Source: Mycobacterium sp. DL
Lineage (GTDB): Bacteria; Actinomycetota; Actinomycetes; Mycobacteriales; Mycobacteriaceae
Reading direction: 5' to 3'
Length of the DNA: 64,000 nt
NCBI RefSeq assembly: GCF_039729195.1
Contig: NZ_CP155796.1
Span: forward strand, 4,526,001-4,590,000
The notes beneath the pieces are model-generated. The model worked only from the letters and a program-made list of their open reading frames with translations, had not been told where the DNA came from and did not search any database. Made by a program: the position numbers and the translations under genes. Within the stretch, counting starts at the first letter, position 1, and every line of letters begins with the position of its first letter. Shown piece by piece: positions 25,797 through 34,938 of this stretch.

Positions 25797-27776
25797 TTGA
25801 CTACCGTCACAATCTCGGCCTCGGCCACATCTGTGGACCGGCTGCCGAAATATGTTGTCTCACAACAGCAGCGCATGCTCATGTGGGTGGCCGCCGTCGC
25901 GGTCCCGACAGGGGCTACCCTGATCGTGTTCGCGTACCATCATGCAGCTGGATTGGCTGAGCCGGACGATCTCCAGTTCGCGCTGTACTGGGCAGGCTTC
26001 TTGGCAGGGATGCTGTCGCTCGCGGCTCTGGCATGCGCCCGGCGGACCGATGGTGTTACACGGGCCTGCGCACTTGCGGGCATCGGCCTGTTTGGGATGA
26101 TCCCGAGGCTCCAGCGCTTCGGCCCTGCAGGGTCCGACGAGTTCATTCATCTGCGCCAGACCATGGAGGCGTTTTTCGACGGCGAGGTCGGCCACACCCT
26201 ATTTCTCCTGCCGATCAGCGAGGAGTTCTTCGGCCTTCACCAACTGACCAGTGCGTTCGCGAGGCTGACGGGCTTCCCGGTGTGGTACGCCGCCATGACC
26301 GTGATCCTCCTTGCGCACGTCCTGTCAGTGCTCGCCATATACCAGCTCTGCCGAACCGTGGGTGTACCCGCACCGGGGGCGGCCGTGGGCGCGATCATGT
26401 ACACGCTCAATCCCTCTTGGTTGTTCTTCAACGCCGCATTCTCATACGAGAGCGTGGCGCTGCCGTTGGCCCTTTGGTGCCTCGCCGCAACGGTGGCGGC
26501 TGGCCGGGCCACGAATAAACCGGCCGGGCGACCTATCGCCGCGGCGTTGCTCTGTGTGTTTGTACTGCCGATCGTGCATCACCTGAGCACGATCATGCTG
26601 TGCGTGATTCTGGCGCTGCTCATCGCGGCCCGCTTCGCCTACTGGTTCCCTCGAACCATAGTCGGTGGCCTCGGCGCAAGCCGTGAGCGCCTGTGGCCGT
26701 TGGTACTCATCTGGTGCAGCCTGCTCGCATCAATCCACCTGTGGTGGTCCGAGAAGTACGACTGGCTGCTTTCGTATCTCAGCCCCGCCTGGACCGAGGG
26801 TCTTTCGCAGCTCGGGAAGATCCTGGACGGCATCGGTCGGTCCGCTGGCCAGCGGTCGCTTTTCGGCAACTCTCTGAACCCGATCTACGAGGTCGTCTCC
26901 GGCTACCTCTACCCGTTTGTGGTGCTGGCGCTCTTCCTCTGGTCGCTCGTGGTGCTGTGGCGCCATCGACGCAACGTCGGAACAACCCTGTGGGCCTTCG
27001 CAGTTCTGGGCGCGATGTTCTTCGCAAGCATGCCGATGCTGTTGACACATGGAGGCGCTGAGGGAGCCCACCGGTCGTGGGGTTACAGCTTCATCGGCAT
27101 CGCGGTCGTCTGCGGCATGGCCTGGTCGTACGGGCCACGCTCCAAAATGACAGTCACCAAACCATTTCGATCATTCGTCGGCGCACTGGGCCGTCCCGGA
27201 GTCAGGGCTGGCGCCGCGTGCGCGGTCTTCACCGTATTGGCCTTTGGTAGCGCGACGCTGGGCGTCAATCTCTCGACTCGATTTCCGGGAACCGCGAATG
27301 TCGGTGACGATGCGCGGTCGATGTCGAAGGAAGGCATGGCGGTGGCTGCGTGGATGGCAGCACACGCGCCGGTCGACACCCCAGTCCTGGGGGACCGGTA
27401 TGTGTCGCTGCAGATCGGCTCCCTGGGGCGCATGTCGGCGTTGCGGCCCAGTGCAAACTTCCCCATCTGGGACCTGTACATGAGTGCAGCGCCGGTACGT
27501 CCGGAAGTTCTCAAGCAGATCTGGGATTCCGACATCCGTTATTTCGTGGTCGACTCGCGGATGGCAACAACCCGTCCTCGATTGGGATACTGGTTCACGC
27601 GAAACGAACCCGGGGTTCGCAGTGACGACGTGTTTCCGCAAGCGGCACTCGATCGGTTCAATTGTCTGCCGTGGTTGCAGGGGGTATTTGCCGCAGGTCC
27701 TTTGACCGTCTACGAGGTCAACGGCGACACGTTGCGCCGCACCGCGGCAGGTACCTGCGAGGTGCGGACGGAATGA
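25797..27776 (+). CDS. Polytopic membrane protein, GT-C-like glycosyltransferase
   Basis: A 659-residue protein with a TTG start. It has roughly a dozen hydrophobic segments in the first 480 residues, then a soluble C-terminal domain (from about RFPGTANVGDDARSM) as in PMT/ArnT-type GT-C enzymes. The first extracytoplasmic loop contains GSDEFIHLRQ, an acidic pair in the place of the GT-C catalytic Asp/Glu. Such enzymes use polyprenyl-phosphate sugars, which the operon's GT2 enzyme could supply. A Wzy-like polymerase is the alternative reading. It overlaps the following gene by ATGA. Confidence 0.7.
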   Translation: MTTVTISASATSVDRLPKYVVSQQQRMLMWVAAVAVPTGATLIVFAYHHAAGLAEPDDLQFALYWAGFLAGMLSLAALACARRTDGVTRACALAGIGLFGMIPRLQRFGPAGSDEFIHLRQTMEAFFDGEVGHTLFLLPISEEFFGLHQLTSAFARLTGFPVWYAAMTVILLAHVLSVLAIYQLCRTVGVPAPGAAVGAIMYTLNPSWLFFNAAFSYESVALPLALWCLAATVAAGRATNKPAGRPIAAALLCVFVLPIVHHLSTIMLCVILALLIAARFAYWFPRTIVGGLGASRERLWPLVLIWCSLLASIHLWWSEKYDWLLSYLSPAWTEGLSQLGKILDGIGRSAGQRSLFGNSLNPIYEVVSGYLYPFVVLALFLWSLVVLWRHRRNVGTTLWAFAVLGAMFFASMPMLLTHGGAEGAHRSWGYSFIGIAVVCGMAWSYGPRSKMTVTKPFRSFVGALGRPGVRAGAACAVFTVLAFGSATLGVNLSTRFPGTANVGDDARSMSKEGMAVAAWMAAHAPVDTPVLGDRYVSLQIGSLGRMSALRPSANFPIWDLYMSAAPVRPEVLKQIWDSDIRYFVVDSRMATTRPRLGYWFTRNEPGVRSDDVFPQAALDRFNCLPWLQGVFAAGPLTVYEVNGDTLRRTAAGTCEVRTE

Positions 27777-29029
27777 AGGAGATGCTGAGCGATCTGCAGT
27801 CCGGTGGCGGCGGAATCGCCCGAACCGACCACGAAGTAGATGAACAGTCGATACCGGGCAGCACGACAGTGGGTGGGTCCCCTGAGATATCGACGGAGCC
27901 ACGCACAGTCCCTTCCGGTCGTGCTCCGCGGCGCCGACGTCGGCGCCGTTGGCACGACACGGTCTTGGCCGGGATCGGCGCTCCTGCCGAATACGCTGGA
28001 CAACAGGACCGGGTACTCCGCTTGCGGCTATGTGCCTGGACCATGATCGGGATTGTGTGTCTGGTTGCAGCGCAATGGCTTCAACCCGACCAAGGCTCAC
28101 TGTTTGCCTTTCCGTCCAGTCCCGCGGCCGCGATCTCCTTGGTCTTCGGCTTCATCGGCCTATGGCTAGTTCCTGGGTTGTGGATGTCCGCAGTCGTGAT
28201 GCGCACTGGTGCCGGACCTGCGGCGTGGATGGGGACCCGAATCGCAACGACGCTGATCTGGTACTCGGCGGTGGGTCCGGTCATTCATCAGGTCGGCCAA
28301 GGGGCAAGGGTCACCACCGGCGGCATAGTGCTGGCGACGACGGCGACCACCGCATGCGTCGCCCTTGGTGTTCTGCTCGGCTTGTCACGCCGGCCCATGC
28401 GTCGCTGGCTGCGAATCCTCTTGCCCGCAGTAATTGGCGCGGCCTGTGCTCAGGTTGTCATCTCGGCGTCGATGTGGTTCTGGACCCACGACATGAACTA
28501 CGCACACATCCGGCGCCTGGAGTGGTTGATCGCATTCGGCTGCGCGATCCTCGTGACCGTCGGAGCGCTGTTACGTCCCAAATTGCCGCAGACGCGGACG
28601 ATCGCCAACACTCGCGCTGTCCTGTTCTCATTCGGGGTGGTTGTGGCAACCTGCTTGTCGCTGGCGGTGGCGAACATGAATTGGTCACCAGCGCAACGGA
28701 TGCCGTCAGCTTTTGGGATCGAACAGGTCCCTGCTCTACCGGGGGCCGATTTGGCGTTCTCGTTGACCGCGATCGGCGCGGAGGGCCCCCGGCTCATGCG
28801 ACAAGCCGAGTTCAGTGCCGCCGATGAATCCGGACGGCCGGTGCCCGTCCAGTTGCGGTCGGTGGGCGCCGACGGCACGGCAAGTCGTGCGGTGTTGCTG
28901 GTCGAAATGCCACCGGGCAGTCAATCGGTGTTGTGCCGGCCAGATCGACCGGCCAAAATCACCGTCGGCGATCGGATCACCGGGGTGCGAATGCAGGCCG
29001 TGATCCCGGAGCGGTGGTGTGCCGGATGA
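27773..29029 (+). CDS. Membrane protein of unknown function in the polysaccharide operon
   Basis: A 418-residue protein starting at the ATGA overlap. The N-terminal 60 residues are polar and end in a strongly basic run, APRRRRRRRWHDTV, a cytoplasmic anchor. About eight hydrophobic segments follow, e.g. LCAWTMIGIVCLVAA, AISLVFGFIGLWLVPGLWM and FSFGVVVATCLSLAVA. The last 120 residues are soluble and beta-rich with two cysteines (SVLCRPDRP and ERWCAG). I do not recognise a family; position between a GT-C-like protein and a flippase suggests assembly or export of the glycan. Confidence 0.7.
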   Translation: MKEMLSDLQSGGGGIARTDHEVDEQSIPGSTTVGGSPEISTEPRTVPSGRAPRRRRRRRWHDTVLAGIGAPAEYAGQQDRVLRLRLCAWTMIGIVCLVAAQWLQPDQGSLFAFPSSPAAAISLVFGFIGLWLVPGLWMSAVVMRTGAGPAAWMGTRIATTLIWYSAVGPVIHQVGQGARVTTGGIVLATTATTACVALGVLLGLSRRPMRRWLRILLPAVIGAACAQVVISASMWFWTHDMNYAHIRRLEWLIAFGCAILVTVGALLRPKLPQTRTIANTRAVLFSFGVVVATCLSLAVANMNWSPAQRMPSAFGIEQVPALPGADLAFSLTAIGAEGPRLMRQAEFSAADESGRPVPVQLRSVGADGTASRAVLLVEMPPGSQSVLCRPDRPAKITVGDRITGVRMQAVIPERWCAG

Positions 29030-30408
29030 CGGTGTCCCGCCCTGAAGTGGCCCGTGGCCTGCTGGGCAACAGCGTCGCGCTCCTGGCAACGACCCAGATC
29101 ACGGCATTGCTCGGTTACGCGTTCTGGATGCTCTGCGCCCATTGGGTTCCCGCAAGTGTCATCGGTATCACCAACACGGTCATTGCGGCGATGACCCTGG
29201 TTGCAATCCTGGCTGTCGCGGGTTACATCCCGATGTTGCCTCGCCTGCTACCGGGAGCCACCGCTGAGGAACGCAGTGGCGTCTGCAGTGCAGCATTCGT
29301 TCTGACCGTCATTGTGTCAGGTCTGGTGGGTGTTGCGGCGGCGCTACTGCTTCCGCAGCGTCTCCACGCCGCAGTCGGCACCGGATGGTTGATGGTGCTG
29401 GTGAGCACTGGCGCGGTGGGTACCGCCATGCTGCTTGTGATCAACGCAGCGCTACTGGGCGTCCGCCGGGCCGATCTCTCCCTGTTGGGCAGCGTCGCCG
29501 CCAGCCTGGCCCGGCTCATAGTCATTGCGGCGATCGTGACCTCGGGTGTGGCCGCCGCTGGTGCCGGCACGAGTTCCGTTCACACCATTCTCATCGTGTG
29601 GATAGTCTCTCTCTGGATATCCGGAGTCCTGTCCATCTGGTTGCTCGTCCGCGCGGCACCTGGCTTTCGTTTCAGTCCCGGCCCGATGTGGTTCTCTCTT
29701 GTGTGGCGCTCAGTCGCCTGGGACCACGTAGCCACGCTCGCGCTCAGGGCACCGGCCTTGGCGTTACCGATCCTCGCCTCCGCGCATCTGCCGCCCACCG
29801 AGGTCGGATACCTGGTGGTGGCGGTGATGATCGCCAGTGCTTTTCTCGCGGTGCCCGGCGCCGTATCCAACGCCTTGCTGGCGGACTGCGCCGACGATCC
29901 GGCAAGGCTCCGAGCACAGACGCGACGTGCTCTGTGTTTCGCCGCCGTGCTGTTGATTCCCCCCGTCATAATCACCTGCCTGCTGGCTCGGGTGGTGCTG
30001 GGTCTCTTTGGTTCCGGCTATGCCGACTACAGCTTGGTGCTCATCCTGCTTCTGTTGTCCACCTTCCCCGATGCGCTGATCAACGTGGCGCTCGCGGCCC
30101 TGCGGGTGATGCGCCGACTAACTGAAGTCGCCGTCGTAACCGTGTTGGGGGCCACCATCACCATCGGTGGGACGTGGCTGTTGATGCCGAGTATGGGTGT
30201 GAGCGGGGCGATCGTGGCCCTGTTCGCTTCGCAGGCGATCGCGTTAGCCGCATTGTCTGCCACGCTGGTGCGTGGCTCCCCGGTCTCGGCCGAAAATGTC
30301 TCTGGCGAACACAAAGACGCGCCCGGTCTCAGCGGCGATGAGTCATCGGAGATCGTTGCCTCGGGCCAGCTGTCGAATCGACGCCGAGATCGAGTAGGTC
30401 GGAAATGA
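29026..30408 (+). CDS. Lipid-linked oligosaccharide flippase-like protein (Wzx/MurJ superfamily)
   Basis: A 460-residue protein with about 12 to 14 transmembrane segments and the MOP-exporter pattern: an N-terminal LLGNSVALLATTQITALLGY, a small loop, SAFLAVPGAVSNALLADCAD at mid-protein, and VLGLFGSGYADYSLVLILLL late in the chain. Proteins of this plan move undecaprenyl- or decaprenyl-diphosphate oligosaccharides across the membrane. The C-terminal 45 residues are polar and disordered-looking. Start by ATGA overlap with the preceding gene; the next gene again overlaps by ATGA. Confidence 0.8.
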   Translation: MTVSRPEVARGLLGNSVALLATTQITALLGYAFWMLCAHWVPASVIGITNTVIAAMTLVAILAVAGYIPMLPRLLPGATAEERSGVCSAAFVLTVIVSGLVGVAAALLLPQRLHAAVGTGWLMVLVSTGAVGTAMLLVINAALLGVRRADLSLLGSVAASLARLIVIAAIVTSGVAAAGAGTSSVHTILIVWIVSLWISGVLSIWLLVRAAPGFRFSPGPMWFSLVWRSVAWDHVATLALRAPALALPILASAHLPPTEVGYLVVAVMIASAFLAVPGAVSNALLADCADDPARLRAQTRRALCFAAVLLIPPVIITCLLARVVLGLFGSGYADYSLVLILLLLSTFPDALINVALAALRVMRRLTEVAVVTVLGATITIGGTWLLMPSMGVSGAIVALFASQAIALAALSATLVRGSPVSAENVSGEHKDAPGLSGDESSEIVASGQLSNRRRDRVGRK

Positions 30409-31802
30409 TGTCAGCCCCAGGGACCGAGAACATGGCGCCGTACCCGGATGACGCAAGCGAACCGCTCGATGGGCTGAGAATCCTGCACGCCATGGACAGC
30501 TTCCTGCCCAATGTCGGCGGGCTCGAGCTCTCGATTGCGGCACTGGCCCGGATGCAAGCGAGGCGTGGCCGGGTGGTCGCGATGGCGACTGCCCGGCACC
30601 CGGGTGCGTCGGACCGAGAAGATATGGACGGCGTCGAAGTGCATCGGCTTCCGATGGCGATGGCTCACCTGCCGGGAGCCTATGCCTCACCGACGCATCT
30701 CTTTTTTCCACCTGTCCCAGATCCGTTGTTCGCACGCGCATTTGCCGAGATCATCCGCCACTTCCGCCCGGATGTGATCCACGTGCGGGGGTGGATTCTC
30801 TACAGTGTGCTCGGTCCTGCGCATCGTGCGGGCGTCCCCGTTGTCGCGAGCGCGCACGACCACGGTCAGGTGTGTTCCACCAAGATCATGTTGCACCATG
30901 GGAGCAGCCTCTGTTCCGGACCGGAGCTCGGAAAGTGCATCAGCTGCGCCCGCTCGCACTACGGACTCAAGGGCATTCCACTGGCGGCCGGTCTGCATCA
31001 GCTGGGCTCGCGGCGGCATCGCGAGGTCGCGCAATGGACGGCCACCTCCTCCGCTCTCGCTGCTCGCGGTTCGGCGCCTCGTCCCGCTGACCGCGGCGTG
31101 ATGACAGTGATCCCGACGTTCATCGACGATGACCTGCTCGCCCTTGCCAGTGACGAGCGGACCGCCGAGCGGCCCGACTTCGTCCCACAAACGGGGCCCT
31201 ACCTGTTCTACGCGGGAGCGCTCGGGGCATACAAAGGTGTCGATGTGCTGCTCGATGCTCACGCTCGCCTCCGCGCGGACGGGATCAAGGTTCCGCTCGT
31301 TCTTGCGGGGCTGCCACGAGACGATTTCCCGTTGGAAGAGCGGCCCGGGGTCGTTGTCGCGACGAACATCCCGCAACAGGCGGTGGTCGCCGCGTGGCGG
31401 CACGCCATAGCCGGCGTCGTGCCGAGCGTGGTTCCCGAGGGGTTCGGACGCGTCGCAGTGGAATGCCTTGCGGCGGGCACACCCTGCGTGGTGTCGGCGC
31501 TTGGCGGTCTGTTGGACATCGTCACCGACGAAATCGACGGGCTACATGTACCACCCGGCGACGCGGCCGCACTGGCCGGCGCAATACGGCGCCTGCTCGG
31601 TGACGAGGCTCTGCGGTCCCGGCTGGCTGCGGCGGGGCCGGCGAAAGCGGCCAGCTTCACGTTGTCACAGGTGGCGCCTCGAGTCGATGCCGTTTACCTG
31701 CAGGTCCTCGCCGACGCCGACAAGAGCCAGGAATCCAGCCCGAGAACTCGGTCCGGGAGAGGAAATCGATGTCGAAACCCCGCTGCAGCAGAGGTGGTGT
31801 GA
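30405..31802 (+). CDS. GT4-family glycosyltransferase
   Basis: A 465-residue GT-B enzyme. ILHAMDSFLPNVGGLELSI starts the N-terminal domain; VVASAHDHGQVCS and a Cys-rich stretch (SSLCSGPELGKCISCARSHY) follow, a pattern seen in GT4 enzymes with a small structural or metal-binding insert. YLFYAGALGAYKGVDVLLDA opens the donor domain, and VPEGFGRVAVECLAAGTP is a complete EX7E motif. Of the three full-length GT4 proteins here it is the one with the canonical active site. The C-terminal 25 residues are a polar tail. Confidence 0.9.
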   Translation: MMSAPGTENMAPYPDDASEPLDGLRILHAMDSFLPNVGGLELSIAALARMQARRGRVVAMATARHPGASDREDMDGVEVHRLPMAMAHLPGAYASPTHLFFPPVPDPLFARAFAEIIRHFRPDVIHVRGWILYSVLGPAHRAGVPVVASAHDHGQVCSTKIMLHHGSSLCSGPELGKCISCARSHYGLKGIPLAAGLHQLGSRRHREVAQWTATSSALAARGSAPRPADRGVMTVIPTFIDDDLLALASDERTAERPDFVPQTGPYLFYAGALGAYKGVDVLLDAHARLRADGIKVPLVLAGLPRDDFPLEERPGVVVATNIPQQAVVAAWRHAIAGVVPSVVPEGFGRVAVECLAAGTPCVVSALGGLLDIVTDEIDGLHVPPGDAAALAGAIRRLLGDEALRSRLAAAGPAKAASFTLSQVAPRVDAVYLQVLADADKSQESSPRTRSGRGNRCRNPAAAEVV

Positions 31803-31804
31803 AC

Positions 31805-32581
31805 ATGGGACCTTCGACCACTGCAGGCATGCCTGTGACCGCAGAGTTGACCGCCATACCCATGGTGTGGATGTACCACTCGATTGCGCTTTACAGCGAG
31901 GATCCCTACGAGGTCACCATGACCCCGCAGCGGTTCGAGAAGCAGATGCGGTGGCTTCGTAGAAGAGGTCTGCGGGGCGTTTCGATGGGAGAGTTGCTCC
32001 AGGCGAAGGCAGCGGGCCGGGCACGCCGGCTGGTCGGGTTGACCTTCGACGATGGCTACCAGGACTTCCTCACGACTGCGATGCCATTGATTCAGCGATT
32101 CGGTTTCACCGCAACAGTATTCGTCCTTGCGGGGCGGCTCGGCGGCGAGAATGAATGGAGTAGGCCCGGCCCGGCCAAGGCGCTGTTGACCGCTGATGAG
32201 GTAGGCGAGATTCACAAGGCAGGAATGGAAATCGGCTCACACGGACTGAAGCACATCTCGTTGGTGGGTGCCGACGACGCGCAGTTGCGTGATGAGGTCG
32301 TGCGTAGTCGGGCGATCTTGGCGGACCTACTCGGGTGGCAGGTACGAGGGTTCTGCTATCCCTATGGGTCTCTGGATGCCCGCGTCGTGGAAGCTGCTCG
32401 GACCGCGGGTTACGACTACTCCTGTGCGGTCAGACCAACCCAATCCATTGGTCGCCAGGCTATTCCGCGGACTTTGGTGCACGAGGGCGACACAGCGCTG
32501 CGACTGTACGCCAAGCACCTGGTCTCAACACTCGCCGTCGGCAATCGCTACGGTGTTCGGCGCTACCGAGGAGTGCAATGA
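31805..32581 (+). CDS. Polysaccharide deacetylase (NodB domain)
   Basis: A 258-residue carbohydrate esterase 4 protein. MVWMYHSIA marks the N-terminal part; LTFDDGYQDF carries the catalytic and metal-binding Asp pair; EIGSHGLKH supplies the two metal-binding histidines; CYPYGSLD is the third motif. These enzymes remove N-acetyl groups from polymeric or lipid-linked aminosugars. There is no obvious signal peptide from the ATG at 31805 (AGAGGTGG lies 8 bp upstream), so action inside the cell on a precursor, or a non-classical location, is likely. GTG 31799, overlapping the previous stop, is an alternative start. Confidence 0.88.
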   Translation: MGPSTTAGMPVTAELTAIPMVWMYHSIALYSEDPYEVTMTPQRFEKQMRWLRRRGLRGVSMGELLQAKAAGRARRLVGLTFDDGYQDFLTTAMPLIQRFGFTATVFVLAGRLGGENEWSRPGPAKALLTADEVGEIHKAGMEIGSHGLKHISLVGADDAQLRDEVVRSRAILADLLGWQVRGFCYPYGSLDARVVEAARTAGYDYSCAVRPTQSIGRQAIPRTLVHEGDTALRLYAKHLVSTLAVGNRYGVRRYRGVQ

Positions 32582-33837
32582 TGCGCGTAGTAGTCGTGGG
32601 CCAGGGATACGTGGGCCTTCCGTTGTCGGTCCGCGCCGCACAGGTCGGCCACCAGGTCGTCGCGTACGACATCGACGAGATTCGGATAAAACGGCTCCTC
32701 ACCGGCGAGTCCTACATCGAGGACATCTCCGACGAGGACCTGAATGCAATATTGGCGGCCGGCACTTTTCTTCCGTCGTCCGAAGCGCGCGCATGTGCAG
32801 CCTTCGACGTCGCGGTCATCGCAGTACCCACACCGCTCCGTGACGGCGCACCCGATCTCTGCTACATCGAACAGTCCGCGCACACGCTCGCGCGCTACCT
32901 ACGACCCGGGGCGACCGTCATCGTGGAGTCGACGACGTACCCGGGAACCACCCAGGAACTGGTCGGCCCCATCCTCGAAGATGGCTCTGGATTGTTCGTC
33001 GGCACCGACTTTCACCTCGGGTACAGTCCCGAACGCATCGACCCCGGCAACACCACCTGGACTCTCGTCAACACGCCGAAGATCGTCTCGGGAGTGGACG
33101 AAGCATCTTTGGCAGCCGTTCGGGAGTTCTACGAAACCATCGTGGAGCAGACGATCCCGGTGGTTTCTCCGCGGGAGGCGGAGTTGGCCAAATTGTTGGA
33201 GAACACGTTCCGGCACGTGAACATCGCCCTTGTCAATGAGATCGCAATCTTCGCACACGAACTGGGTATCGACGTGTGGGACGCGATCGACGCGGCGTCG
33301 ACCAAGCCGTTCGGATTCATGCGCTTCACGCCCGGACCGGGCGTCGGTGGGCACTGTCTGCCGATCGACCCGTCCTACCTGTCGTGGTGTGTCGAGCGGA
33401 CGCTGGGCCACAACTTCCGATTCGTCGAGTTGGCAAACGACATCAACGAACATATGCCTGATCATGTGGTTCGGCGAATCACGATGGCACTCAACGAGGA
33501 AAGGCGCTCGGTCAACGGATCCCGCATCCTGCTGCTTGGCCTGTCGTACAAGAAGAACACCGGCGATGCGCGTGAGTCGCCGTCGGTGCGGGTCGCGCAG
33601 CTTCTCGCAGCGATGGGCGCGGAGGTACTCGGTGCCGATCCCCACATTGTGGAGGCGACCACCATCGACGGTCTGGTCAGCCGTGTCGAAGCCACCCCGG
33701 AGGTGTTGGCGTCTGCTGATGCGGTGGTTTTGCTGACCGACCACGACGAGTTCAACTTCGACGAGATCGTCGCTCATTCGAAGTTGATCCTGGACTGTCG
33801 CCATCGGCTGAGGGGTCCTCATGTCGAGCATCTGTGA
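32581..33837 (+). CDS. Nucleotide-sugar dehydrogenase (WecC/WbpA-type, UDP-N-acetylhexosamine to uronate)
   Basis: A 418-residue NAD-dependent four-electron dehydrogenase. VVVVGQGYVGLPLS is the N-terminal dinucleotide fold, YSPERIDPGN precedes the central domain, and the catalytic Cys259 lies in PGPGVGGHCLPIDP. That motif is typical of UDP-ManNAc/UDP-GlcNAc dehydrogenases, whereas UDP-glucose dehydrogenases usually read GGSCFPKD, so an N-acetylhexosaminuronic acid is the better guess than glucuronate. GLSYKKNTGDARESPS marks the C-terminal UDP-binding domain. Two adjacent ATGs (32578, 32581) overlap the deacetylase stop; GAGGAG is 7 bp from the second. Confidence 0.88.
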   Translation: MRVVVVGQGYVGLPLSVRAAQVGHQVVAYDIDEIRIKRLLTGESYIEDISDEDLNAILAAGTFLPSSEARACAAFDVAVIAVPTPLRDGAPDLCYIEQSAHTLARYLRPGATVIVESTTYPGTTQELVGPILEDGSGLFVGTDFHLGYSPERIDPGNTTWTLVNTPKIVSGVDEASLAAVREFYETIVEQTIPVVSPREAELAKLLENTFRHVNIALVNEIAIFAHELGIDVWDAIDAASTKPFGFMRFTPGPGVGGHCLPIDPSYLSWCVERTLGHNFRFVELANDINEHMPDHVVRRITMALNEERRSVNGSRILLLGLSYKKNTGDARESPSVRVAQLLAAMGAEVLGADPHIVEATTIDGLVSRVEATPEVLASADAVVLLTDHDEFNFDEIVAHSKLILDCRHRLRGPHVEHL

Positions 33838-33885
33838 CAAAGAGGGTTGCTATGGGACAACGCCGTCGTGGATGAGGACCGGCCG

Positions 33886-34938
33886 ATGAACCAGACGAAG
33901 AGGGGGCGCCACGCGTCCAGACTCACTCGAATTGTGGTCGCGTCGTTACTGTTGGCAGCCGCGGTGCTGGGTCTGTTGATCGATTCGCGCACTGCGCCCG
34001 TGAAAGCCCAAGCCCCGCCGCAGCAGCGAGGATTTGCGCTGCCGTCCTGGCAGGTGAACGGCTATGACGGCCCGGACGTGGAGCAGTCTCTGCAGGAAGT
34101 GAAGGCTGTGGGCGCCACGTGGGTTCAGTTCACTCCCACGTGGTTTCAGCAGAACAGGCATTCGAACGAGGTCACCAGAACGGTCGAGACGGTCAGTGAT
34201 TCAGGTGTTGAGCGGGCGATCAGGCTCGCCCACCAACAGGGTCTGAAGGTCTTTCTCAAGCCCCACGTCGACCTACCGGTGCCCGGCCAGGACAGTCGTA
34301 ACAACATCGTTCCCGCAGATCGCGAGGCGTGGTTCGCCTCGTACACGACGTTCATCACCCACTACGCGGCGATGGCGCAGCGCCTGGAAGTCGAACAGTT
34401 CGCTATGGGTACCGAGTTGTCCTCGATTAGCAACGACCGCCCCGCCTGGATGCCGGTGATCCAAGCGGTGCGCGATGTGTACGACGGCGTCGTGTTGTAT
34501 GCCGCAGGGCGTGATTACGCGACAGTTTCATTCTGGAATGCAGTCGACATGATCGGCATTGACGCGTACCTGCCACTGGGGACAACGTCCACCACCGATA
34601 CGCGGTTGCTGCAGGAGGCGTGGCAGCCCGCCGTTGGTGTTCTGGCGGCACTGTCGGCGCAGTACGACCGCAAGGTCGTGTTCACCGAGGCCGGCTACAC
34701 AAGCCAGCAGGGCACCATCACCGATCCCTCGAACTGGCGGATCAGCACCATTATCAACGAGGCTGAGCAAGCTGCGGCCTATCAGGCGCTTCTGGCGACG
34801 TTCAGTGGGCAGCCATGGTGGGAAGGCGTGTACTGGTGGGTCTGGATCACCCCGCCCTACAGCCTGGCCGAAGCCCACGATTTCTCACCCAAAGGCAAGG
34901 CTGCTGAACAGGTGATACGCCGATGGTGGGCGACATGA
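33886..34938 (+). CDS. Secreted GH113-like glycoside hydrolase
   Basis: A 350-residue protein with a signal peptide or anchor (LTRIVVASLLLAAAVLGLLI, likely cut after VKAQA). The TIM-barrel opens with RGFALPSWQVNGYDGPDV and GATWVQFTPTWFQQ, then LKVFLKPHVDLP. Two acidic residues in clan-A positions are visible: Glu in MGTELSSIS (acid/base) and Glu in VFTEAGYTS (nucleophile). GH113 enzymes act on beta-mannan-type chains. The ATG at 33886 has GAGGA 7 bp upstream and was preferred to TTG 33847. In a biosynthetic operon it may trim or release the polymer. Confidence 0.8.
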   Translation: MNQTKRGRHASRLTRIVVASLLLAAAVLGLLIDSRTAPVKAQAPPQQRGFALPSWQVNGYDGPDVEQSLQEVKAVGATWVQFTPTWFQQNRHSNEVTRTVETVSDSGVERAIRLAHQQGLKVFLKPHVDLPVPGQDSRNNIVPADREAWFASYTTFITHYAAMAQRLEVEQFAMGTELSSISNDRPAWMPVIQAVRDVYDGVVLYAAGRDYATVSFWNAVDMIGIDAYLPLGTTSTTDTRLLQEAWQPAVGVLAALSAQYDRKVVFTEAGYTSQQGTITDPSNWRISTIINEAEQAAAYQALLATFSGQPWWEGVYWWVWITPPYSLAEAHDFSPKGKAAEQVIRRWWAT

